Positions 6,601 through 13,057 of a stretch of DNA of 14,155 nucleotides are shown piece by piece. Below the pieces are notes generated by a model that made no database searches, had not been told where the DNA came from, and saw only the letters and a list, made by a program, of their open reading frames with translations. Each line of letters starts with the position of its first letter. Positions within the stretch are counted from its first letter, which is position 1. Made by a program: the position numbers and the translations under genes. The stretch spans positions 1-14,155 of the forward strand of contig CBFIDI010000038.1 in NCBI GenBank assembly GCA_965661355.1, in the 5' to 3' direction. Source of the DNA: CAMCFD01 sp965661355. Its GTDB lineage: Bacteria; Pseudomonadota; Alphaproteobacteria; Rickettsiales; UBA1997.

Positions 6601-7385
6601 ATATTTTAAATAAAAAAATGAGAAAATCATCAATTTGCGCCGTAATCGTAGCCCATAACGAGGAAAAAAAGATTGAAAGCTGCCTAAAAAGCCTTGATTT
6701 TGTCGATGAAATCGTGGTTGTTCTCGATAAATGCACCGACAAAACAAAGAAAATAGCCCTAAAATATACTAATAAAATTATCGAAGGAAGCTGGAGAATA
6801 GAAGGTCAAAGACGAAATGTCGCTCTTAAAAATGCCTCGCAAGATTGGATCCTAGAAATTGACGCCGACGAAAGAATTTCAAAAGAACTGGCTAGCGAAA
6901 TTGTAGAATCTTGCCAAAATAATCAAAATTGCGGCTTTAATATTAAAATTGCCAATTACATAGGAAAGCGCTGGGTAAAATATGGCTGGCTTCGAACTTT
7001 GTGCGTATTAAAACGCCAGACACTTACTTTTAAAGGCTTAAAAAAATATGACGAAGACAAAGAAGTTCATCCAACTTTCAATAATAACTTCGAAGTTAAG
7101 GACTTAAAAACCCCTTTAATACACTTAGTTGACGACAATATTTCGGACTTAATTTCACGCTTTAATCGCTATACGAGCTGGAAATCTAATGACATCATTT
7201 ATAAAAATAAAATAAAATCTAACTTTCTTAAATTGATTATTGGGGCAAAATTACGCTTTTTAAAATCATATATTATTAAGAAAGGATATAAAGAAGGCTT
7301 GCTTGGAATAATTATCGCGTTTCTAGCTGCTATATATCCAATTATTTCATATTTAAAAGCCCAAGAAATAAAAAATAAAGACTAA
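6594..7385 (+). CDS. Glycosyltransferase family 2, similar to the LPS core WaaE/KdtX group
   Basis: This is a GT-A fold glycosyltransferase that would transfer a sugar from a nucleotide-sugar donor, probably onto lipopolysaccharide core or another surface glycan at the cytoplasmic face of the inner membrane. The N-terminal motif ICAVIVAHNEEKKIESCLKSL (14-34) is the nucleotide-binding start of the fold. VDEIVVVLDKCTDKT follows, and EIDADE (88-93) holds the DxD metal/donor site. The motifs EGQRRNVAL and HLVDDNISDLISRFNRYT are typical of the WaaE/KdtX-like subgroup. The C-terminus has a hydrophobic segment at about 235-254 that could anchor the protein. A second in-frame ATG at 6618 (codon 9), after an A-rich run, would start closer to the family's usual N-terminus and give 255 residues. 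A GT4 gene follows 75 bp downstream. The exact sugar and acceptor cannot be told. Confidence 0.88.
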   Translation: MSNILNKKMRKSSICAVIVAHNEEKKIESCLKSLDFVDEIVVVLDKCTDKTKKIALKYTNKIIEGSWRIEGQRRNVALKNASQDWILEIDADERISKELASEIVESCQNNQNCGFNIKIANYIGKRWVKYGWLRTLCVLKRQTLTFKGLKKYDEDKEVHPTFNNNFEVKDLKTPLIHLVDDNISDLISRFNRYTSWKSNDIIYKNKIKSNFLKLIIGAKLRFLKSYIIKKGYKEGLLGIIIAFLAAIYPIISYLKAQEIKNKD

Positions 7386-7460
7386 CTTTAAAGCTTTAAA
7401 TCTTAAAAAATATACGAGAAAAATAAAAGATAGCAACCTTTTAAAAACAACAATATTATA

Positions 7461-8525
7461 ATGAAAATTGCCAATATAGTTCTAACATCGCAAAATGGAG
7501 GGGTGGAGCAGGTTTTTATAGATTACCAAAAAATTTTACGCGACAAGTTGGGCCACGAGGTTTTTTCAATTATAAAAGACGATGCACCTTATTTTAAGGA
7601 TCTTGAAAAAGAAAATATTAAATTCGTCAAAATTAAAAACAAACTTGGCTATAATGATTTTCTAGCTATTGCAAAAATTAAAAAAGCCTTACAAAGTTTT
7701 CAAGCAGACGCCGTTATTACTCATGCTGGGAAGGCGTCTATTTTAACTAGAAAGGCAATTAAAAAAATTAAAGACAGAAAAGTTATTCAAGTTGCGATGA
7801 ATCACAGCAACAATGTCAAAAGATCAATTGGTGCGGATATTATCTTTTCAATTAACAAAGAAATATTTTACAAAACAATAGATTTAGGGCAACAACCCGA
7901 TAAAAGCTTCATTATTTTCAACGCACTAGATTTAGATCAATCAATAGCACAAAAAGAAATTAATTTTAACAAAAAAAATATCTCAATTGGCATGATGGCG
8001 CGCTTCGATCGCACTAAGGGTTTTCTAGAAATGCTTGATGCGATCAAAATTTTAAACGCAAACTCAAGCAAAAATTTTATTTTAAAAATAGCTGGCGGCG
8101 GATATTTTGAAGAAGAAATAAAAAACAAGATTAAAGAACTTAAAATTGAGAAAAATGTTGAATTTCTTGGGTGGATTCAAGACAAAAAGAAATTTTTTAG
8201 CCAAATTGACATCTTCACCCTACCTTCACTTGAAGAACCTTTTGGTCTAGTTGTTTTAGAAGCCATTAAGCATTTTTGTCCACTAATAGCCTCAAATTCT
8301 GATGGCCCTCAAATAATTATACGAAATGAAATTGACGGATTGCTAACTCAACTTAACCCACCTGAAGAATATCCTCGAAAATTAGCTGAAAATATTTTAA
8401 ACATGATTCAAAATGAGCAAAAAACCAAAGAAATGGTAGCAAGCGCCAATGAAAGATTTATCAATAAATTTTCTTTTAAAAGGCTTGAAAAAGATTTAGA
8501 GAATGTTTTTGGCAAAAATATATAA
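7461..8525 (+). CDS. Glycosyltransferase family 4 (GT-B fold)
   Basis: This is a retaining glycosyltransferase of 354 residues with two Rossmann-like halves. The N-terminal acceptor half begins MKIANIVLTSQNGGVEQVF, with the glycine-rich loop typical of the family. The C-terminal donor half holds SIGMMARFDRTKGF (175-188, with the Arg181 and Lys186 pair that contacts the donor phosphate) and LPSLEEPFGLVVLEAI (254-269), an E-x7-E motif with E259 and E267. It has no signal peptide or clear membrane segment. It follows the GT2 gene on the same strand and probably works in the same surface-glycan or LPS core pathway, though donor and acceptor are unknown. A 14-bp perfect palindrome, TTTAAAGCTTTAAA (7387-7400), sits in the 75-bp gap. 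The ATG has no Shine-Dalgarno sequence. The gene ends 26 bp from the convergent pncC. Confidence 0.9.
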   Translation: MKIANIVLTSQNGGVEQVFIDYQKILRDKLGHEVFSIIKDDAPYFKDLEKENIKFVKIKNKLGYNDFLAIAKIKKALQSFQADAVITHAGKASILTRKAIKKIKDRKVIQVAMNHSNNVKRSIGADIIFSINKEIFYKTIDLGQQPDKSFIIFNALDLDQSIAQKEINFNKKNISIGMMARFDRTKGFLEMLDAIKILNANSSKNFILKIAGGGYFEEEIKNKIKELKIEKNVEFLGWIQDKKKFFSQIDIFTLPSLEEPFGLVVLEAIKHFCPLIASNSDGPQIIIRNEIDGLLTQLNPPEEYPRKLAENILNMIQNEQKTKEMVASANERFINKFSFKRLEKDLENVFGKNI

Positions 8526-8551
8526 CAAAAAGATTTAAAAAATTTAAAAAA

Positions 8552-9046
8552 CTAAAGCTGAGCAAGTAAAGATTCAACCATTTTCACCGCCTCAATAATT
8601 GTTAATTTTCTTACATGAGACCTGTCACCAGAAAAATTAAATTTTCTTATTTTAACTCCCTTCTTAAATGCCACACTAATATAAACTAAGCCAACCGGTT
8701 TTGTCAAAGTTGCGCCAGTTGGGCCGGCAATTCCGGTTGTGGCCACAGAAATATCTGCACCAGAATTTTTTAACGACCCAAGCGCCATTTCTTTTGCAAC
8801 TTCGTAACTTACAGCGCCGAAATTGTCTAAAATTTCATTTTTTACCCCCAAAACTTCATGCTTTGAGTTATTTGAATAAACCACAAATCCGCGTTCAAAG
8901 ACAATAGAGGAACCCGAAATTTCAGTAAAAAGCGCAGCAATTAACCCCCCGCTGCAAGACTCGGCTACGGTAATTTTCATAGCTTTTTCATTAAGGCAAT
9001 TTATTATTTGTTGCGCTTTTTCTTTTAAATTTGAGTTAAAATACAT
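8552..9046 (-). CDS. pncC: Nicotinamide-nucleotide amidase (CinA C-terminal domain family)
   Basis: PncC deamidates nicotinamide mononucleotide to nicotinic acid mononucleotide, feeding the pyridine nucleotide salvage cycle in the cytoplasm. The 164-residue protein consists of the CinA C-terminal domain alone, without the N-terminal MoaB-like domain of full CinA, which is common in proteobacteria. Motifs in order are TVAESCSGGLIAALFTEISGSS (26-47, with the active-site serine region), GFVVYSNNSKHEVLGV (53-68, with the Tyr and Lys expected near the active site), ATTGIAGPTG (102-111), KPVGLVYI (116-123) and a conserved Arg in GDRSHVR (140-146). The ATG at 9046 follows TATAAATAAAA, a leader almost identical to that of hisB, without a Shine-Dalgarno sequence. 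It is convergent with the GT4 gene. It may be cotranscribed with phrB upstream, but a 294-bp gap makes that uncertain. Confidence 0.93.
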   Translation of the reverse strand: MYFNSNLKEKAQQIINCLNEKAMKITVAESCSGGLIAALFTEISGSSIVFERGFVVYSNNSKHEVLGVKNEILDNFGAVSYEVAKEMALGSLKNSGADISVATTGIAGPTGATLTKPVGLVYISVAFKKGVKIRKFNFSGDRSHVRKLTIIEAVKMVESLLAQL

Positions 9047-9340
9047 TTTTATTTATATTTAATGGCAATATATTTTTAGGCTAAATAATTAATATTTGAT
9101 CGTTGGCACTTCGTCTTTCAACATCAGTCTTGACTTATAAAATCGTTTTTAAGTAAAGTTAATAATTAAAATTAACAAAACACTTTGCTGGCAATCTTTT
9201 TAGCATAATAATGAACGCTAGGAAATGTAATATTTACAGATTATATTAAGTAAAAACAGATTAAATATACAAAAAGAAACTTGGTATTTTTTTAATAACA
9301 TCATCTATTTATAAACAGCTAAAATCTTATAAAAAATAGA
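9047..9340. other. AT-rich spacer between phrB and pncC
   Basis: Both neighbours run on the minus strand. The stretch should hold the pncC promoter and the phrB 3' end. Two small inverted repeats can be seen: GTTAAT/ATTAAC (9158-9176, 7-base loop), and near the phrB stop ATCTATTT paired with AAATAGAT about 25 bp further right. Neither has the T run of a clear terminator on the minus strand. No reading frame or RNA gene is supported. Confidence 0.4.
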
Positions 9341-10687
9341 TTATTCGCCTTTTATCCTTTTATATTCGTTCAAAACAATATCTCTTTGTTTTTTGTGATC
9401 AACAATTTTCTCAATTTTCATTCTATTTCCAAGCCATTTTTGCCGATATTCACCCTTGGGGTCAAATTTTTCTTCTTGAAGCTCAGGGTTAAAAACCCTA
9501 AAATATGGCGCAGCATCGAAACCAGAACCAAAAACCCATTGCCAAGAAAATGCGTTCACTGCAAAATCAGCATCTATCAAACAATCCCAGAAATATTCCT
9601 CGCCCTTACGCCAATCTATTAACAAATCTTTAATTAAAAATGACGCTACAATCATTCTGGCACGATTATGCATAATTCCGCTTGCGTAAATTTCTTTCAT
9701 TGCCGCGTCAACAATTTCGAAGCCGGTTTCACCTTTTTGCCATTTCTTTAGCGCCCTGCTGTTATTTTGCCATGCGAATTTAGAATATTCTTGGCGTATT
9801 TCTTTATTTTCAAGATCTTGATTAAAATGATAAACATGATAAGCATATTCGCGCCAGCAAATTTCGGATAAAAAATGATTATTATTGTCATAATTTTGCG
9901 CAGCATTAAAAACAATTCTAGGAGAAACAAGGCCAAAGCGAAAATATGGCGATAAATTAGAGGTTGCATCAAGGTCAGTACGATTTCTTTCTTCTTTGTA
10001 GTTTTTCAACTTATTTTGCAAAAAACACTTAATTTTATTGTCAATTTTGTCAAAGTCAAACTCCCAATAATTAACCAGTTTTTCAGGCCACACCCCTTCT
10101 TGTTCTGGCACAAGATTAAGGTCTTTTAACTCTAAAGATTTTAAACTATGCTGGCAATTAATTTTTCTGGGCGCCTTAAGATATTCGCCAATTAAATCTA
10201 AATTTCTCATAGCCTCTTTAAAAAATGGCGTAAAAACTTTAAAATATTCACCCTTTCCGGTTTTAATTTCTTTAGGGTCAAATAGAATTTTGGCCTTGAA
10301 AGATTTTATAGTTTTATCTTTAAAACATTTGTGAATTTTTTCTTCAGTTTCAATTTCTTTTTTTGAATAAGATTTATTAAAATATATCGCTTTAAAGTCA
10401 ATTTCTGTAGCAATTTTTTTTAACTGCTCAAATTTATCGCCTTTTCTTAAAATTAAATTTGCGCCATATTTTTCTTGCAAAGCTTTATCAAAATTTTTCA
10501 AACTATAATGTAAAAATACTCTCGCGGCCGCGCCAATTTTTTTACCTTGATAATTTTCATCAAAAATGAAAAGAGGAATAATATTCTCGTAATCTTTGCA
10601 AGCATTAGACAAAGCCGGATTGTCACGAATTCTAAAATCGTCACAAAAAATTACCAAAGCTGTTTCATTTTCTTGATTTATTGTCAT
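9341..10687 (-). CDS. phrB: Deoxyribodipyrimidine photolyase (class I CPD photolyase)
   Basis: Photolyase uses blue light and reduced FAD to split cyclobutane pyrimidine dimers in DNA. The 448-residue protein has the N-terminal antenna domain, starting ALVIFCDDFRIRDNPAL (10-26) where most relatives read WFRRDLRL-DNPAL, and the C-terminal FAD domain. FAD-domain motifs are LSPYFRFG (245-252), WREYAYHV (278-285), GFEIVDAAM (322-330), HNRARM (340-345) and SWQWVFGSGFDAAPYFRVFNP (381-401). The electron-transfer tryptophans fall at W306, W359 and W382 and the FAD-contacting Asn at 378, the same numbers as in E. coli PhrB. This makes it look fully functional. The SWQW...DAAPYFRVFNP form is the one I associate with alphaproteobacteria. 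The ATG at 10687 has no Shine-Dalgarno sequence. A 640-bp spacer separates it from lipA upstream, so it is probably its own transcription unit. A light-exposed habitat is inferred. Confidence 0.95.
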   Translation of the reverse strand: MTINQENETALVIFCDDFRIRDNPALSNACKDYENIIPLFIFDENYQGKKIGAAARVFLHYSLKNFDKALQEKYGANLILRKGDKFEQLKKIATEIDFKAIYFNKSYSKKEIETEEKIHKCFKDKTIKSFKAKILFDPKEIKTGKGEYFKVFTPFFKEAMRNLDLIGEYLKAPRKINCQHSLKSLELKDLNLVPEQEGVWPEKLVNYWEFDFDKIDNKIKCFLQNKLKNYKEERNRTDLDATSNLSPYFRFGLVSPRIVFNAAQNYDNNNHFLSEICWREYAYHVYHFNQDLENKEIRQEYSKFAWQNNSRALKKWQKGETGFEIVDAAMKEIYASGIMHNRARMIVASFLIKDLLIDWRKGEEYFWDCLIDADFAVNAFSWQWVFGSGFDAAPYFRVFNPELQEEKFDPKGEYRQKWLGNRMKIEKIVDHKKQRDIVLNEYKRIKGE

Positions 10688-11327
10688 GTTACTTATTTAA
10701 TATTTTAATTAATTTACAAAAGTTACAATTTTCACCTAAAAAAACTTACCAAATTCAAACTTTATATCAGATAAATTATCTAAATTTTCGTTACTTAATT
10801 GCTTCAAACCTATCATTAAATGGTGATTTAGGGATATATATCTTAATTAACAAATTTATTATCAAAAGCGAAGTATAGCAAGTGTTAAGTTGATTTTTTT
10901 ACCATGAGTTTAACGATAAATTACGAGAAATAAATTAGTGCTTAAAGGTAAGTCTTAGTATTATTTGCTATAATTTATCTTTTTATATAAATTTTAAGTA
11001 AAAATCTTGTATATGCACTAAATTTATGAAGATTTTTTGCTTAATAGATAAAATATTTAACTAAAAGTTAGCACTATAAATCTACAAATATAAATCGGCA
11101 TTTATTTCTAGGCCTAAATAGTCGATTATAAAGTTAAAATAAAATAACGCAGAAAGAAAATTGTAATTAACAAGATAAATTCAGGCAAAAGACCCCTTTT
11201 AGCTCATTATTTTTGTGCATCAACTTAAAGTTTTGCAATTTTTTGATCTTAAAATAAGATATGAAAGTCGAATTAAATCATGTAAATTGTTTTTAGGCAC
11301 TTTCCTAATGGCAAAGCACAAATAAAA
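10688..11327. other. 640-bp gene-less spacer between lipA and phrB
   Basis: Both neighbours are on the minus strand. A 65-codon frame at 10681-10878 (+) overlaps the phrB start, is low in complexity and shows no family features, so it is not called. No tRNA or other standard RNA gene was recognised. The stretch holds a ~96-nt imperfect hairpin (10931-11026) and a further GCACTA copy at 11071. Near the lipA end there is a small stem TTAGG/CCTAA (11293-11308) that might mark the end of the lipA transcript, although no T run follows it. The phrB promoter must lie near 10690-10760 but no clear box pair is seen. Confidence 0.5.
10931..11026. repeat. Long imperfect inverted repeat with nested hairpin
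   Basis: The outer arms are TAAATTAGTGC (10931-10941) and GCACTAAATTTA (11015-11026), 11 pairs with one bulged base and three G-C pairs. Inside lies a second stem, AATTTAT (10972-10978) with ATAAATT (10987-10993), which can be extended with mismatches to about 10961-11004. The arrangement could be a structured small RNA, an attenuator-like element or a protein-binding dyad. It lies 240 bp upstream of the phrB start and 300 bp past the lipA stop, and AT-rich DNA produces some such pairing by chance. Confidence 0.4.
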
Positions 11328-12308
11328 CTAAGATTCTCCAAGTCGTTTATTTCTTTCATCTCTCATTTTCGCAAAATCGTCACCCGCATGGTACGACGAA
11401 CGAGTAAGAGGCGAAGAAGAGACCATTAAAAACCCCTTAGAGTAAGCCATTTTTTCGTAATATTTAAACTCATCTGGTGTAACATAACGATCAACCGGAG
11501 CGTGACGCACAGACGGGCGCAAATATTGACCGATTGTTATAAAATCAACATCGGCACTTCTTAAATCGTCCATAACTTGAACAACTTCGTCTTTTGTTTC
11601 GCCAAGACCAACCATCAAACCCGATTTAGTGAATATAGATGGATCGATTTCTTTTACTTTTTTAAGTAAGTGAAGTGAGTGAAAATATCTCGCCCCCGGT
11701 CTAATTGTGTTGTAAAGACCCGGAACCGTCTCTATATTGTGGTTAAATACATCAGGCTTGGCTTTAACAACCTTTTCCATTGCACCATCCTTCCTTAAAA
11801 AATCAGGCGTTAAAAGCTCAATTGTGGTTTTGGGCGCCTTGATGCGAAGCTTTTCTATACATTGAACAAATTGACTTGCCCCACCATCTTCAAGGTCGTC
11901 ACGATCAACCGAAGTAATTACAATATGCTTCAAGCCCGTCGAAACCGCAACATCGGCAACATTTTCTGGCTCGTGCGGATTAACTGCTTCGGGTTTTCCC
12001 GTATCAATATTACAAAACGAACAAGCGCGCGTACAAACCGCGCCTAAAATCATTACCGTCGCATGTTTTTGCGCCCAACATTCTCCAATATTTGGGCACG
12101 AAGCCTCTTCACAGACCGTAACCAAACCTTTTTTATTAAGAATGTCTTTGGTTTCTTGATAGCCCTTTGAGACTGGCGCTTTAACTCTTATCCAATCGGG
12201 CTTTCTTTGCATTTTTTCTTTTGGCTGCGAAGTAGCAAAGCCACGAAAATCCTTATTATCTTTTTTGGCAACTTTTCCCGTATTTTTTATTTCTTGGCGC
12301 GTTTTCAA
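11328..12308 (-). CDS. lipA: Lipoyl synthase (radical SAM)
   Basis: LipA inserts two sulfur atoms into octanoyl groups on the E2 and H proteins of 2-oxoacid dehydrogenases and the glycine cleavage system, making lipoyl groups. Both iron-sulfur sites are present: the auxiliary cluster CEEASCPNIGEC (Cys 66, 71 and 77 from the TTG start) and the radical SAM triad CTRACSFC (Cys 92, 96 and 99). NIETVPGLYNTIRPGARY and the C-terminal SSPLTRSSYHA, whose serine ligates the auxiliary cluster, are also present. The length (326) is normal, with a basic N-terminal extension typical of alphaproteobacteria. I choose a TTG start at 12308 because AAAGGAG ends 8 nt before it. A GTG at 12317 gives three more residues but overlaps that Shine-Dalgarno sequence. 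It follows phoU by 18 bp, so the two are probably cotranscribed. No lipB is in the window. Confidence 0.96.
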   Translation of the reverse strand: MKTRQEIKNTGKVAKKDNKDFRGFATSQPKEKMQRKPDWIRVKAPVSKGYQETKDILNKKGLVTVCEEASCPNIGECWAQKHATVMILGAVCTRACSFCNIDTGKPEAVNPHEPENVADVAVSTGLKHIVITSVDRDDLEDGGASQFVQCIEKLRIKAPKTTIELLTPDFLRKDGAMEKVVKAKPDVFNHNIETVPGLYNTIRPGARYFHSLHLLKKVKEIDPSIFTKSGLMVGLGETKDEVVQVMDDLRSADVDFITIGQYLRPSVRHAPVDRYVTPDEFKYYEKMAYSKGFLMVSSSPLTRSSYHAGDDFAKMRDERNKRLGES

Positions 12309-12316
12309 TTTTACCA

Positions 12317-12323
12317 CTCCTTT
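12317..12323 (-). promoter_or_regulatory. Shine-Dalgarno sequence deciding the lipA start
   Basis: On the minus strand AAAGGAG lies 8 nt upstream of a TTG codon at 12308. This is the strongest Shine-Dalgarno sequence in the window. The alternative GTG start at 12317 shares its final G, so it could not use this site at normal spacing. Confidence 0.6.
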
Positions 12324-12326
12324 AAA

Positions 12327-12980
12327 TTAACTGGCTTTACCAGTAACAACATAACTTGTAATTTCAGCAATATTAGTCGCATGATCTGCAATTCTTTCGA
12401 AACTTTTAGCTACAAATAGAATTTTTACAATATTTTCTACATCTTTAGAATCGTAAGATTTTTCATTAATAATTTTAAATAAATCTCGATAAATATCGTC
12501 AATTTTATCATCTTCTTTTAAAATTAAATCAGCTATTTTGATATCTTGCCCGTTAAAAGCAACAGCGCAATCAAGAACCATTTTTTTAGATATCATAATC
12601 ATATCTTGCAAAGATTTTTCGGCTTTTTGCTCAATATTTTCAACCCTAGTAATTTTTTTTATGATATTCTTAGCCTGATCACCAACCCTTTCAAGATTTG
12701 ACGCCGCTTTAAGAGCCGAAACCGAAAATCTTAAATCAACCCCCATCGGTTGACGCAAAGCAAGCATAGAGGTTACTTTTTTTTCAATTAACAAATCAAG
12801 GCTATTGATTTTATTATCATGATCTTTTATGATTTGTATCATGCTTAAATCGCGGCTTTTCATTGAATCGCTAACATAATCAAGAGATTTTGCTGCCAAT
12901 TTTGACATTTCAGATATCGTCTGGGCGATAGATTGCAAATCTTCGTCGTAAGATTTAACGGTATGTTGCTGTAAAGTCAT
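12327..12980 (-). CDS. phoU: Phosphate transport system regulatory protein PhoU
   Basis: PhoU is a cytosolic metal-binding helical-bundle protein that signals phosphate sufficiency from the PstSCAB transporter to the PhoR/PhoB two-component system. The 217-residue length is usual for the family. The protein is built of two similar three-helix repeats, each with its signature acidic motif: ASNLERVGDQAKNI (93-106) and KSFERIADHATNIAE (192-206). MGVDLRFSVSALKAASNLER is the characteristic stretch of the first repeat. There is no signal peptide or membrane segment. The ATG at 12980 lacks a Shine-Dalgarno sequence. lipA follows closely on the same strand, and purD is divergent with a 77-bp gap. No pst or pho genes are in the window, so PhoU is separated from its usual operon partners here. 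Confidence 0.95.
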   Translation of the reverse strand: MTLQQHTVKSYDEDLQSIAQTISEMSKLAAKSLDYVSDSMKSRDLSMIQIIKDHDNKINSLDLLIEKKVTSMLALRQPMGVDLRFSVSALKAASNLERVGDQAKNIIKKITRVENIEQKAEKSLQDMIMISKKMVLDCAVAFNGQDIKIADLILKEDDKIDDIYRDLFKIINEKSYDSKDVENIVKILFVAKSFERIADHATNIAEITSYVVTGKAS

Positions 12981-13009
12981 GGCAGTTATAGATTCAATTG
13001 GTTTTTGCT

Positions 13010-13031
13010 ATATCTACAATTATATAGATAT
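13010..13031. promoter_or_regulatory. Dyad with -10 box in the phoU/purD divergent region
   Basis: Perfect 7-bp arms ATATCTA (13010-13016) and TAGATAT (13025-13031) flank an 8-base centre that reads as part of TATAAT on the minus strand (13024 to 13019). As a phoU -10 box it would start transcription near 13012, about 31 nt before the ATG, but no good -35 box stands 17 bp upstream. The dyad could be an operator shared by the divergent genes. Its high A-T content makes chance a real alternative. Confidence 0.35.
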
Positions 13032-13057
13032 TTTTTTAATTTTAAAGTGTTTTTTCG

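Noticed and set aside
5816..6742. Longest frame of the superoxide dismutase (308 residues)
   Set aside because: The extra 59 residues lie antisense inside the divergent glycosyltransferase and run through the promoter. They do not resemble a domain. The start at 6565 coincides with the predicted transcript start.
7387..7400. 14-bp perfect palindrome TTTAAAGCTTTAAA between the glycosyltransferase genes
   Set aside because: It has no loop, so it would be a poor hairpin, and no nearby promoter box gives it a role as an operator. It is noted only in the GT4 entry.
10681..10878. 65-codon + strand frame beside phrB
   Set aside because: It overlaps the phrB start, has low-complexity Ile/Leu/Asn/Tyr-rich composition and no start signal.
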